Shown here one piece after another: positions 19,206-28,935 of a stretch of DNA of 64,000 nucleotides. The notes beneath the pieces are model-generated. The model had not been told where the DNA came from and ran no database searches. It saw only the letters and a program-made list of their open reading frames with translations. This DNA comes from CAG-411 sp050875145. Its GTDB lineage: Bacteria; Bacillota; Clostridia; Lachnospirales; Lachnospiraceae. Location: contig JBNMLH010000002.1 of NCBI GenBank assembly GCA_050875145.1, positions 62,001 through 126,000 of the forward strand, given 5' to 3'. Positions within the stretch are counted from its first letter, which is position 1. Each line of letters begins with the position of its first letter. Position numbers and translations under genes: made by a program.

Positions 19206-20042
19206 ATGAAGTTTACAAAAATGCATGGTTGCGGAAATGATTATGTATATGTCAATTGCTTTAAAGAACAGGTTGCAGATCCTTCGCAGTTAGCAATTCA
19301 GGTTAGTGACCGTCATTTTGGTATTGGCTCGGATGGATTAATTTTAATCTGTCCATCCGAGCAGGCGGATTTTCGTATGCGTATGTTTAATGCAGATGGT
19401 TCGGAAGGAAAGATGTGTGGAAATGGTGTACGTTGTATTGCAAAGTATGTATATGATTATGGATTGACAAATAAGACCAATATTTCCATTGAGACAAAAG
19501 GCGGTATCAAATATTTGGAGCTTCATGTGGAAAATGGAAAAGTGCAGACTGTAAAAGTAGATATGGGAGAACCGGTGTTAAATGTAAAAGAGATTCCTGT
19601 AGATTGGAAGTCAGAAAATATGATTGGAGAAAAAGTAAGGATAGATGGACAGGAATATGAAATGACCTGTGTATCTATGGGAAATCCTCATGCTGTTGTT
19701 TGGGTGGAAGATACAGCGTCCTTACCTTTGGAAAAGATCGGACCTGTTTTTGAAACGCATCCAATGTTTCCAGAACGTGTAAATACAGAATTTGTTCAAA
19801 TAATAAATAAAAAAGAAGTAAATATGCGAGTATGGGAGAGAGGATCGGGAGAGACACTTGCCTGTGGTACTGGAGCATGTGCTACGGCAGTGGCTTGTAT
19901 CCTAAATGGAAAGACAGAAGAAGAAGTCGTAATACATTTGCTTGGTGGAGATTTAAAAATTCAATATGACAAAAAGACGAATCATGTATTTATGACAGGT
20001 CCGGCAACAACTGTGTTTGACGGAGAGATTGCCATAGTATAA
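19206..20042 (+). CDS. dapF: Diaminopimelate epimerase
   Basis: The enzyme interconverts LL- and meso-diaminopimelate, giving the precursor for lysine and for the peptidoglycan cross-link residue used by the MurE encoded next door. The 278-residue protein has both half-site cysteines, in the motifs MCGNGVRC and ACGTGAC, and the N-terminal MHGCGNDY motif. Length is normal. The start follows AGAGAGGAAG. It lies 17 bases after argS and 41 bases before murE, consistent with one transcript and with meso-DAP peptidoglycan in this organism. Confidence 0.97.
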   Translation: MKFTKMHGCGNDYVYVNCFKEQVADPSQLAIQVSDRHFGIGSDGLILICPSEQADFRMRMFNADGSEGKMCGNGVRCIAKYVYDYGLTNKTNISIETKGGIKYLELHVENGKVQTVKVDMGEPVLNVKEIPVDWKSENMIGEKVRIDGQEYEMTCVSMGNPHAVVWVEDTASLPLEKIGPVFETHPMFPERVNTEFVQIINKKEVNMRVWERGSGETLACGTGACATAVACILNGKTEEEVVIHLLGGDLKIQYDKKTNHVFMTGPATTVFDGEIAIV

Positions 20043-20083
20043 CAAGAAAACGGCAGAAATCTGACGAGAGTAGGAGGGAAAAG

Positions 20084-21550
20084 ATGGTAGTAGCAGATTT
20101 ATTAAAGAAAATAACATATGAAGTTGTACAGGGTACCATTGACAGAACGGTAAGCGAATTGGTTTTTGATTCTAGAAAGGCATGTAAAGATGCGGTTTTT
20201 GTTTGTATTAGCGGTGCCGTAGTAGATGGACATACTTTTATAGAAGAAGTAGTGCAAAAAGGGGTTACTACGGTAATTGTAGAAAAAGAGGTAACCGCCC
20301 CAGAAGGAGTTACGGTGATAAAGGTAGAGAGTACCCGTCTTGCATTAGCATGTATGTCGGCTGCCTATTTTGGAAATCCAGCCGAGCAATTAAAAACAAT
20401 TGGTATTACAGGTACAAAAGGAAAAACAACTACCTCCTATATGGTGAAATCAATTTTAGAAAAAACTGGATTTAAGACCGGATTGATTGGAACCATTGAA
20501 ACAATTATTGGAGATAAGCATATTCCAGCAGTAAATACCACACCAGAATCATATATCGTACAGAAAACATTCCGTGAGATGGTGGATGCGGGGATTGAGT
20601 GTGTAGTGATGGAGGTTTCCTCTCAAGGGTTAATGTTACATAGAGTTGGAGGATTTCAGTTCGACTATGGTATTTTTACAAACTTAGAGCCGGATCATAT
20701 CGGACCAAATGAGCATAAAGACTTTGATGAATATTTACACTGTAAGGGCATGTTGTTCAAACAGTGCAAGGTTGGAATTGTTAATATAGACGATGTACAT
20801 ACCGAAAGAGTGTTGGAGGGACATACCTGTCAGGTGGAAAGCTTTGGATTTGCTGAAAAGGCAGACCTTCGTGCCGAGAATGTAAAACTGATTCACAGAC
20901 CGGGATTTTTAGGAGTTTCCTATGATGTAACGGGTATGTTGAATATGCCTGTAGAAATTGATGTTCCTGGTAAATTTAGTGTATATAATTCTCTGGCAGC
21001 TATTTCTATCTGCCGTCATTTTGGAGTGAAAGAAGATGCAATACAGACTGCATTAGAAGGAATACGAGTAAAGGGAAGAGTAGAGTTACTTCCAGTGTCG
21101 AATCGTTTTACGCTTATGATTGATTATGCTCATAATGCCATGAGTTTAGAAAGTCTTCTTACTACGTTAAAAGCATACAATCCAAAACGTTTGGTATGTA
21201 TGTTTGGATGTGGTGGAAATCGTTCAAAACTTCGTCGCTATGAGATGGGAGAGGTATCTTCTAAGCTTGCAGATCTCACAGTGATTACATCAGATAATCC
21301 TAGAAATGAAGAGCCACAGGCGATTATGGATGATATTTTAATCGGTGTAAAAAAGGCAGACGGAAAGTATGTAATGATTGAAGATCGAAAAGAAGCAATT
21401 CGTTATTGTATGGTACATGCGCAAGATGGTGATGTGATTGTGCTGGCTGGAAAAGGACATGAGGATTATCAGGAAATTAAAGGAAAGAAGCACCATATGG
21501 ACGAGAGAGAATTGGTGGCACAGGTCAAGGAAGAAGAGAATATTCAGTAA
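20084..21550 (+). CDS. murE: UDP-MurNAc-tripeptide synthetase, meso-diaminopimelate type
   Basis: The enzyme adds the third residue to the peptidoglycan stem peptide. The 488-residue Mur ligase has the ATP loop GTKGKTTT near residue 110, the central domain and a C-terminal ligand domain. The C-terminal motif DNPRNEEP is the form that reads meso-DAP; lysine-adding enzymes differ at the Arg. This agrees with dapF directly upstream. murF follows 10 bases later. In this organism murE-murF are away from the division cluster, which begins about 14 kb downstream. Confidence 0.96.
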   Translation: MVVADLLKKITYEVVQGTIDRTVSELVFDSRKACKDAVFVCISGAVVDGHTFIEEVVQKGVTTVIVEKEVTAPEGVTVIKVESTRLALACMSAAYFGNPAEQLKTIGITGTKGKTTTSYMVKSILEKTGFKTGLIGTIETIIGDKHIPAVNTTPESYIVQKTFREMVDAGIECVVMEVSSQGLMLHRVGGFQFDYGIFTNLEPDHIGPNEHKDFDEYLHCKGMLFKQCKVGIVNIDDVHTERVLEGHTCQVESFGFAEKADLRAENVKLIHRPGFLGVSYDVTGMLNMPVEIDVPGKFSVYNSLAAISICRHFGVKEDAIQTALEGIRVKGRVELLPVSNRFTLMIDYAHNAMSLESLLTTLKAYNPKRLVCMFGCGGNRSKLRRYEMGEVSSKLADLTVITSDNPRNEEPQAIMDDILIGVKKADGKYVMIEDRKEAIRYCMVHAQDGDVIVLAGKGHEDYQEIKGKKHHMDERELVAQVKEEENIQ

Positions 21551-21560
21551 GGAGGAAAAC

Positions 21561-23015
21561 ATGAAGAAGATTCATGCATATGAGCTGGCAAAGGCAGTAA
21601 ATGGAACGATTCTTTCTGGTTTAGAAGATACGCTCATTACTTCTGTTAGTACAAATTCAAAAGAAATTGAAGCAGGAGCATTATTTGTTCCGATTGTGGG
21701 AGAACGTGTGGATGCACATGATTTTATAGATATGGCATTGAAGGCAGGGGCAGTGGCTACTTTTACTGCCAGAAAATGCAGCGAATTTCTTCCGGGAAAA
21801 GTCTATATTCAGGTGGAGGATACAACAAAAGCTTTGCAACAGGCGGCAGCCTGGTATCGAAGTCTGTTTGATGTGAAAATTGTAGGTATTACTGGTAGTG
21901 TGGGAAAAACCACAACAAAAGAAATGATTGCAGCAGCCTTGAGTACCAAATATAACGTATTAAAGACAAAAGGAAATATGAACAGCCAAATTGGATTGCC
22001 GCTGATGATGTTTTATCTGGAAGAGGATATTCAGGTTGCGGTAATTGAAATGGGAATGAGCGAAGTTGGAGAGATGGAACGGTTGGCAGCTATTGCAAAA
22101 CCAGATATGGCAGTTATGACCAATATTGGAGTGTCCCATATCGGACAACTGGGTTCACAGGAAAATATCCGCAAGGAAAAGTTAAATATTATTGATAATT
22201 TTTCAGGAGAATGTTCGCTATATTTGAATGGGGAAGATCGATTGCTTCATGAAATGAAAGAATTTGTTGCAGATGCAAAGAAGGGACATGAGGTGGATTC
22301 TAAGCTCTTTGACAGCAAAACGATTGCTAAGTTTAAAAATTGTGTTGTCAAGGAATTTGGGTTAAACGCTTCTTGTGAATTTCAGGCAATGGATATCATT
22401 ATCAAAGGAGAAGGACAGCAATTTAAGTACAAATCAGGTTCCCTAACAGAAACAATTATGTTATCTGTTCTTGGAGAACATAATGTGTTTAATGCTACGG
22501 TTGCATTGGCAGTGGCAGAAGAATTGGGAATTGCACCGTCTGATGCTAAAAAGGGTTTGGAAGCATATAAACCGATTTCCATGCGTGGACAGATTTATGA
22601 TTGTGAAGGAAAGAAGATTATTGATGATACCTATAATGCTAGTCCAGATTCCATGAAAAGTGGTGCCTTAATGTTACTGGATATGGAAGGGGTTCAAAGG
22701 AGAATTTTAGTTTTTGCAGATGTATTGGAATTAGGTGACTCCTCCAGAGAGTGTCATTATGGTGTGGGAACATTTTTGGCGGAGACTAAAAAGCATGGAT
22801 ATCAAATTGATATGGTAGTAACGGTTGGAACAGAAGCAAAGGCAATTTGCGAAGCAATAAAAGATTGTGGTAGCAGCATTATTGCCAATGCCTTTGAGAA
22901 GAAAGAAGAAGCCATTCATTATCTACTTTCGCAGGTAAAAAAAGGAGATGCCATACTTGTAAAGGGTTCTCGGGGAATGCATATGGAAGAAGTTGTAGAA
23001 GCATTAAAAAAATAA
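21561..23015 (+). CDS. murF: UDP-MurNAc-tripeptide:D-alanyl-D-alanine ligase
   Basis: The enzyme completes the cytoplasmic stem pentapeptide by adding D-Ala-D-Ala. I choose the ATG at 21561, directly behind AAGGAGGAAAAC, giving 484 residues; the longer open frame from 21438 would overlap murE. The Mur ligase ATP loop GSVGKTTTKE lies near residue 113, and the C-terminal domain contains the DDTYNASPDS signature typical of MurF. Length is normal. It is followed 12 bases later by priA. Confidence 0.96.
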   Translation: MKKIHAYELAKAVNGTILSGLEDTLITSVSTNSKEIEAGALFVPIVGERVDAHDFIDMALKAGAVATFTARKCSEFLPGKVYIQVEDTTKALQQAAAWYRSLFDVKIVGITGSVGKTTTKEMIAAALSTKYNVLKTKGNMNSQIGLPLMMFYLEEDIQVAVIEMGMSEVGEMERLAAIAKPDMAVMTNIGVSHIGQLGSQENIRKEKLNIIDNFSGECSLYLNGEDRLLHEMKEFVADAKKGHEVDSKLFDSKTIAKFKNCVVKEFGLNASCEFQAMDIIIKGEGQQFKYKSGSLTETIMLSVLGEHNVFNATVALAVAEELGIAPSDAKKGLEAYKPISMRGQIYDCEGKKIIDDTYNASPDSMKSGALMLLDMEGVQRRILVFADVLELGDSSRECHYGVGTFLAETKKHGYQIDMVVTVGTEAKAICEAIKDCGSSIIANAFEKKEEAIHYLLSQVKKGDAILVKGSRGMHMEEVVEALKK

Positions 23016-23027
23016 ATGGAGTAATAG

Positions 23028-25256
23028 ATGAAGTATGCAAGTGTGATTGTGAATATTTCGCATGAAAATCTGGACAAAGTATATGAATATGCAGTGCCAA
23101 AGGAATGGGAACCCTATGTACAGATTGGTACACAGGTACTCATTCCTTTTGGTGCAGGAAATAGACAGATTAAAGGCTTTGTTTTAGGATTATCAGCTAC
23201 TTCAGAATTTGATCCAGCAAAAATCAAAACCATTTCCAGTGTGATGATGGATGGTATGATTTTAGAAAGTCATTTTATACAACTGGCAGTATGGATGAGA
23301 GAACGATATGGTTCTACTATGAATGATGCGTTACGTGTGGTTTTACCAGTCAAGAAAAAAGTAAAGGAAAAACAGAAAAAATATTTGCATTTAGCTGTGG
23401 ATTCTGAACGATTGTCTCTATTTATAGAAGAATGTGAGAGAAAGAATAATAAGGCGCGGTTACGTCTTGCAATGGCTCTACAGGAATGTCCTGATCTAGA
23501 AATGTTGCAGGCAATTAAAGAACATCAGGTGAGCAGAGATGCCATAAAAGCGTTAGAGCAATTGGGGATTTTGACGATTTCCGCCGAGAGGACGTATCGC
23601 AATCCTGTACAATCTCATATTTGTGAGAAATATAATATTACACTTACGGTATCCCAGCAAACAATAGTAAAAAATATTTGGGATAGTTATATTCAGGGAA
23701 GCCGAAAACCCTGTTTGATTCGTGGTGTGACAGGAAGTGGAAAGACAGAAATTTATATGGAGCTTATGGCTCGAATGATTGCACAGAAAAGGCAGGTCAT
23801 TTTTCTTATTCCTGAAATTGCATTGACAGTATCTATGATAGAACGGTTTTATCAACGATTTGGAGATCGAATTACGATACTGCACTCCAAACTTTCTGAG
23901 GGCGAAAGATCTGATCAGTATAATCGTGCGAAAAATGGTGAAGTTGATATTGTGATTGGTCCGCGTTCTGCGTTATTTACACCTTTTGAAAGGCTAGGAT
24001 TGATTGTGATGGATGAGGAACATGAGCCAGGGTATCAAAACGAAAACCAACCCAAATATCATGCAAGAGAGGTGGCCATACAAAGAGCATCTATGTGCGA
24101 TGCTTTGGTTGTTATGGGGTCTGCAACTCCTTCAGTAGAAAGTTACTATAAGGCAAAATGTGGAGAGTATCGGTTGTTTACTTTGGAAGAAAGGGCAAAT
24201 GGGAGTGTAGATACGGATGTTTCAATCGTAGATTTGCGGGAGGAACTCAAAAATAGAAACACATCCATTTTCAGTAGAAAATTGTCAGAAAAAATTCATC
24301 AATGCTTGGAAAATAAGAGGCAGGTATTATTATTTATCAATCGTCGTGGATATGCAGGTTTTGTCTCATGTCGAGCTTGTGGGCAGGTCATGCGTTGCCC
24401 TCATTGTGATGTTTCACTTACAGAACACAAAAACAACACGCTTATGTGTCATTATTGTGGGTATATACAAAAGAAACCTGCCAAGTGTCCTACTTGTGGT
24501 TCTAGTTATATTGCCGCGTTTGGAATTGGTACCCAGAAGGTAGAGGAATATGCAAAGCAGGAGTTTCCAAATGCTTGTATTCTTCGGATGGATGGGGACA
24601 CCACTGTAAAAAAAGGAGAATATAGCAGGATTTTGCATCGCTTTAACAGTGGTGATGCAGATATTTTAATTGGCACGCAGATGATTGTCAAGGGACATGA
24701 TTTTGAAAATGTTGCATTGGTAGCTGCCATGGCAGCAGATTTATCTTTAAATATGAATGATTTTCGTAGTGCTGAACGAACATTTCAATTGCTTTATCAG
24801 GCGGCAGGTCGTGCTGGACGACGGGAAAGTATAGGAGAAATGATTATTCAGACTTATCAACCAAATCATTATAGTTTGGAAATGGTAGAAAAGCAGGATT
24901 ACGAAGGGTTTTATGAAAAAGAACTTTCCTATCGAAAGATATTAGAATATCCACCTTTTGGGTCTATATTGGCTATACTGGTAGTATCGAAATCAGAACC
25001 AAGAGTAAGACAGGCATCTGAGCTTTTAAAAGGAGTTGCATTGGAAAAGGCAAACGACAATATTACAATTATTGGCCCGGCGAATGCGACGGTGTATCGG
25101 GTAAGTGATCGTTATCGCAGGTTACTTTATATAAAGTCAAAAAAATTGGAGACATTAATGGAGATAAAATCTTTTGTGGAAGGATTTGTACATTATTCGG
25201 AATGTTTTCGTCAGGTAAGCGTATATTATGACTTAAATCCAATGAATGGATATTAA
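23028..25256 (+). CDS. priA: Primosomal replication restart helicase PriA
   Basis: The helicase loads the replication machinery at stalled forks. The 742-residue protein has an N-terminal DNA-binding domain, the ATP-binding loop GVTGSGKTEIY near residue 235 and a DEEH box. It also has paired zinc-binding cysteine clusters (CRACGQVMRCPHC and CHYCGY...CPTCGS) and the helicase C-terminal domain with QAAGRAGR. Length is normal. The adjacent def-fmt genes are the usual partners of priA in Firmicutes. Confidence 0.96.
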   Translation: MKYASVIVNISHENLDKVYEYAVPKEWEPYVQIGTQVLIPFGAGNRQIKGFVLGLSATSEFDPAKIKTISSVMMDGMILESHFIQLAVWMRERYGSTMNDALRVVLPVKKKVKEKQKKYLHLAVDSERLSLFIEECERKNNKARLRLAMALQECPDLEMLQAIKEHQVSRDAIKALEQLGILTISAERTYRNPVQSHICEKYNITLTVSQQTIVKNIWDSYIQGSRKPCLIRGVTGSGKTEIYMELMARMIAQKRQVIFLIPEIALTVSMIERFYQRFGDRITILHSKLSEGERSDQYNRAKNGEVDIVIGPRSALFTPFERLGLIVMDEEHEPGYQNENQPKYHAREVAIQRASMCDALVVMGSATPSVESYYKAKCGEYRLFTLEERANGSVDTDVSIVDLREELKNRNTSIFSRKLSEKIHQCLENKRQVLLFINRRGYAGFVSCRACGQVMRCPHCDVSLTEHKNNTLMCHYCGYIQKKPAKCPTCGSSYIAAFGIGTQKVEEYAKQEFPNACILRMDGDTTVKKGEYSRILHRFNSGDADILIGTQMIVKGHDFENVALVAAMAADLSLNMNDFRSAERTFQLLYQAAGRAGRRESIGEMIIQTYQPNHYSLEMVEKQDYEGFYEKELSYRKILEYPPFGSILAILVVSKSEPRVRQASELLKGVALEKANDNITIIGPANATVYRVSDRYRRLLYIKSKKLETLMEIKSFVEGFVHYSECFRQVSVYYDLNPMNGY

Positions 25257-25358
25257 TCGAAATTGGATGTATCATACAAGAATGAAATAATATATAAAGT
25301 GTAAATTTAATTTTGCAAAAGCCTAAATAAAAATTTTAAAGGAAAGGAAAAAAGAATT

Positions 25359-25862
25359 ATGGCATTGAGAAATATTAGAGAAATAGGAGATGAAATTTTA
25401 AATAAACAGTGTAGAGAAGTAAAGGAGATGACACCTAGAATAGAAACATTAATAGAAGATATGATAGAAACTATGTATGATGCACAAGGTGTTGGATTGG
25501 CAGCACCACAGGTAGGAGTGTTGAAACGTATCGTTGTAATTGATGTTTCTATGGAAGAAGAGCCAGATCCAATTATATTAATCAATCCAGTGATATTAGA
25601 AACTTCTGGTGAGCAAACAGGATATGAGGGCTGTCTTAGTGTGCCGGGAAAATCTGGCCTTGTGACGCGTCCAAACTATGCTAAGGTTAAGGCATTGGAC
25701 ATCAACATGGAAGAATTTATCATTGAAGGAGAGGAATTGTTGGCAAGATGCCTTTGCCACGAAATTGATCATTTAGATGGACATTTGTATGTGGAAAAAG
25801 TAGAAGGTGACTTATTATCAAATGAAGAATTATCTGCTATGATGGAAGAAGAGGAAGAATAA
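25359..25862 (+). CDS. def: Peptide deformylase
   Basis: The enzyme removes the formyl group from the N-terminal methionine of new proteins. All three family motifs are visible in the 167-residue protein: GVGLAAPQVG, EGCLSVPG with the metal-binding Cys, and CHEIDHLDGHLY with the two metal-binding His and the catalytic Glu. It pairs functionally with the formyltransferase encoded 28 bases downstream. Confidence 0.97.
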   Translation: MALRNIREIGDEILNKQCREVKEMTPRIETLIEDMIETMYDAQGVGLAAPQVGVLKRIVVIDVSMEEEPDPIILINPVILETSGEQTGYEGCLSVPGKSGLVTRPNYAKVKALDINMEEFIIEGEELLARCLCHEIDHLDGHLYVEKVEGDLLSNEELSAMMEEEEE

Positions 25863-25890
25863 GAAGTAGCATAAGAAAGGATGTGGTACG

Positions 25891-26820
25891 ATGCGAGTTG
25901 TATTTATGGGAACTCCGGATTTTGCAGTTGGTACATTGGAGGCTATAATTAAGGCAGGACATCAGGTAGAAGCGGTAGTGACGCAGCCAGATAAGCCAAA
26001 GGGAAGAGGAAAAAATATGCAATTTCCTCCAGTAAAAGAAGTAGCATTGAAATATGACATTCCAGTATATCAACCAGTGAAAGTAAAAGAGGAAGCATTT
26101 CAGCAAGTATTGGAGAAGATTAATCCAGAAGTGATTGTGGTTGTGGCTTTTGGACAAATATTACCACAATCTATACTTTCTCTTCCAAAATATGGATGTA
26201 TCAATGTACATGCCTCTCTTTTACCAAAGTATCGTGGCGCAGCACCAATCCAATGGGCGGTAATTGACGGAGAAAAGGAAACAGGTGTTACTACAATGCT
26301 GATGGATGAAGGTCTAGACACAGGAGATATGCTAAAGAAAGTTGTAGTACCATTGGAGGAAAAGGAAACAGGCGGAAGTTTGTTTGATAAACTTGCACAG
26401 AGTGGTGCAGAATTGTTGTTAGCTACTTTAAAGGAGTTAGAGCAGGGAATATGCACGCGTACAAAACAGGATCATGCGTTGTCTACCTATGCAAAAATGT
26501 TGGACAAAAAGCTTGGAAAAATTGATTTTTCAAAATCAGCCGAAGAAATCGAGCGTTTAGTTCGCGGTTTAAATCCATGGCCAAGTGCGTATACTACTTA
26601 TAATGGAAAGACATTAAAGATCTGGGATGCAGATGTGATAGATCGACAGGTAGATGGTGCAGTTGGAGAGGTTGTGGAAGTAAATAAAAAGGAATTACTT
26701 GTAAAGACAGGAAAAGGACTGCTTTCTTTAAAGGAATTGCAATTAGAAGGAAAAAAACGGATGGAAATTGATGCCTTTTTAAGAGGAAATCAGATAGAAG
26801 CAGGAACAAAATTGGGATAA
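25891..26820 (+). CDS. fmt: Methionyl-tRNA formyltransferase
   Basis: The enzyme formylates the initiator Met-tRNA using 10-formyl-tetrahydrofolate. The 309-residue protein starts MRVVFMGTPDFAVG. It has the catalytic Asn-His-Asp set around INVHASLLPKYRGAAP and a C-terminal OB-like tRNA-binding domain beginning near residue 205. The start follows AGAAAGGATG. It is encoded between def and a membrane metallopeptidase gene. Confidence 0.97.
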   Translation: MRVVFMGTPDFAVGTLEAIIKAGHQVEAVVTQPDKPKGRGKNMQFPPVKEVALKYDIPVYQPVKVKEEAFQQVLEKINPEVIVVVAFGQILPQSILSLPKYGCINVHASLLPKYRGAAPIQWAVIDGEKETGVTTMLMDEGLDTGDMLKKVVVPLEEKETGGSLFDKLAQSGAELLLATLKELEQGICTRTKQDHALSTYAKMLDKKLGKIDFSKSAEEIERLVRGLNPWPSAYTTYNGKTLKIWDADVIDRQVDGAVGEVVEVNKKELLVKTGKGLLSLKELQLEGKKRMEIDAFLRGNQIEAGTKLG

Positions 26821-26860
26821 TTGTACCATACCATCTTGCGTGAAAAAGGAGGAAAATATT

Positions 26861-27559
26861 ATGTTCTATAGATATTATTTTGACCCGACTTATATGTTGG
26901 TCATTATTGGTTTTGTATTGACTTTAATGGCTTCTGCGTTGGTGAAAGGCACCTATGCAAAGTATAAGAAAGTGCATAGTATGTCAGGCATGACAGGAGC
27001 ACAGGCAGCAGAAAGAATTTTGCATCAGGCTGGGATATATGATGTGCAGATGCAGCACATTGCTGGAGATTTAACAGACAACTACAATCCTAAAACCAAA
27101 ATTCTTAGTTTGTCAGATTCCGTATATAACAATACATCGGTAGCTGCAATTGGTGTAGCCGCACATGAATGTGGACATGCCATTCAGCATGCGAAAGAAT
27201 ATGCACCACTTAATTTGCGTTCGGCTATGGTACCAGTGGTAAATGTTTGTTCTACTCTTACATGGCCAGCAATTTTTTTAGGAATTATTTTAAGTTGGAA
27301 TCAGGCTTTGATTACATTAGGAATTCTATTTTTTTCAGCAGCCGTACTCTTTAGTTTGATTACGTTACCAGTGGAATTTGATGCATCACATAGAGCATTG
27401 AAAATACTGGGAGGCACAGGAATGCTTACACAGAATGAAGTAGGAAAGGCAAGAAAGGTATTGACCGCAGCAGCACTTACTTATGTGGCATCCGCAGCAG
27501 CTATGATTTTACAACTGTTACGTTTAATCCTTTTATTTGGAGGAGATAGAGATCGATGA
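26861..27559 (+). CDS. Membrane zinc metallopeptidase, YugP family
   Basis: The family is a membrane-embedded zinc protease of unclear substrate that commonly lies in this translation cluster. I use the ATG at 26861 behind AAAAAGGAGG rather than the in-frame GTG at 26840, giving 232 residues. The zinc site HECGH is at residues 102-106. Hydrophobic segments lie near residues 8-28, about 125-170 and close to the C terminus. The stop codon overlaps the start of rsmB by 4 bases (ATGA), implying translational coupling. Confidence 0.9.
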   Translation: MFYRYYFDPTYMLVIIGFVLTLMASALVKGTYAKYKKVHSMSGMTGAQAAERILHQAGIYDVQMQHIAGDLTDNYNPKTKILSLSDSVYNNTSVAAIGVAAHECGHAIQHAKEYAPLNLRSAMVPVVNVCSTLTWPAIFLGIILSWNQALITLGILFFSAAVLFSLITLPVEFDASHRALKILGGTGMLTQNEVGKARKVLTAAALTYVASAAAMILQLLRLILLFGGDRDR

Positions 27560-28917
27560 CAAACAATCAGGTAAATATGCGAGAGCTTGCACTGGAAATT
27601 CTGTTAAAAGTATTGGAACAGGAAGAATACAGTAATGTGGTATTGCAACAGGTGCTGACAACATACCAATATCTGGAAAAACAGGATCGTGCATTCTTAA
27701 CAAGACTTTGTGAAGGAACCATTGAGCGTAAAATTGAACTGGATTATATCTTAAACCAATTTTCAAAGGTAAAAGTAAAAAAGATGAAACCAGTGATACG
27801 AAATATTCTTCGTCTAGGTGTTTATGAATTAAAATACATGGAAAATATTCCAGCCAGAGCAACTTGTAATGAGGCGGTTAAACTGGCTCAGAAAAAAGGA
27901 TTTTACAACCTAAAAGGTTTTGTAAATGGTGTACTCCGCAATATTGAAAGAAAAAAAGAAGACATTATATATCCAGACGAAAAAAAGCAGCCAGTTACCT
28001 ATCTAAGTGTGTGTTATTCTATGCCAGAGTGGATTGTACAGATGTGGGAGCAACAATATGGCTTGGCATTGACAGAAACTATGCTCAAAGCGGCATTTAA
28101 TGAGCGCCCAACTACAATCCGTTGTAATTGTGAGAAAACTACAGTAGAACAGCTTACTGCCAGTCTATGTCAGGAAAATATACGGGTAGAGCCAGGGGCT
28201 TATGTGGATACTGCATTATATATCTCTGGGTATAATTACTTAAAGAAGATAGAAGCATTCAAGAAGGGTGAGTTCACCATTCAGGATGAAAGTTCTATGT
28301 TGGTAGCACTTGCAGCAGATGTTAAAAAAGAGGATTTTGTAATTGATGTCTGTGCAGCACCAGGTGGAAAGAGTATGCATGTAGCAGAACGATTACAAGG
28401 AACAGGAAGGGTGTCCTCCAGAGATATATCCGAGCAGAAGGTAGAGCGTATCCGAGAAAATGCAGAGCGTTTGGGACTAAAAAATGTGGAACCAAAAGTA
28501 CAGGACGCACTTACGGTGGATGATACTGTATTAGGAAAGGCAGATATTGTAATTGCTGATTTACCCTGTTCTGGATTAGGTGTAATAGGAAAGAAAAATG
28601 ATATAAAATATAAAGCCAGTATGGAAGGAATCCGAGAGCTTGTCCGCCTGCAAAGAGACATATTAAAAATAGTTTCTTCTTATGTAAAGCCGGGAGGTAC
28701 TTTGATTTATAGTACCTGTACAGTAAATCAGATGGAAAACGAAGAAAATGTAAAATGGATAGAAGAAACACTGGGATTACAGCCAGAGAGTTTAGATGCT
28801 TATATTCCAGAGAAGTTGCATAGTGAGACAACAAAACAAGGATTTTTACAGTTGATACCAGGCGTACAACAAACAGATGGATTTTTCCTTTCCAGATTTA
28901 AAAAGCCGGTTAGCTGA
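27556..28917 (+). CDS. rsmB: 16S rRNA (cytosine-967-C5) methyltransferase
   Basis: The enzyme methylates C967 of 16S rRNA. The 453-residue protein has the N-terminal NusB-like helical domain (residues 1-140) and the SAM-binding domain, with CAAPGGKS near residue 271. The two catalytic-region cysteines are in ADLPCSGLG and STCTV. Length is normal. It overlaps the upstream gene by 4 bases and is followed 18 bases later by rlmN. Confidence 0.95.
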   Translation: MTNNQVNMRELALEILLKVLEQEEYSNVVLQQVLTTYQYLEKQDRAFLTRLCEGTIERKIELDYILNQFSKVKVKKMKPVIRNILRLGVYELKYMENIPARATCNEAVKLAQKKGFYNLKGFVNGVLRNIERKKEDIIYPDEKKQPVTYLSVCYSMPEWIVQMWEQQYGLALTETMLKAAFNERPTTIRCNCEKTTVEQLTASLCQENIRVEPGAYVDTALYISGYNYLKKIEAFKKGEFTIQDESSMLVALAADVKKEDFVIDVCAAPGGKSMHVAERLQGTGRVSSRDISEQKVERIRENAERLGLKNVEPKVQDALTVDDTVLGKADIVIADLPCSGLGVIGKKNDIKYKASMEGIRELVRLQRDILKIVSSYVKPGGTLIYSTCTVNQMENEENVKWIEETLGLQPESLDAYIPEKLHSETTKQGFLQLIPGVQQTDGFFLSRFKKPVS

Positions 28918-28935
28918 AAAAGAAATGAGGAAAAA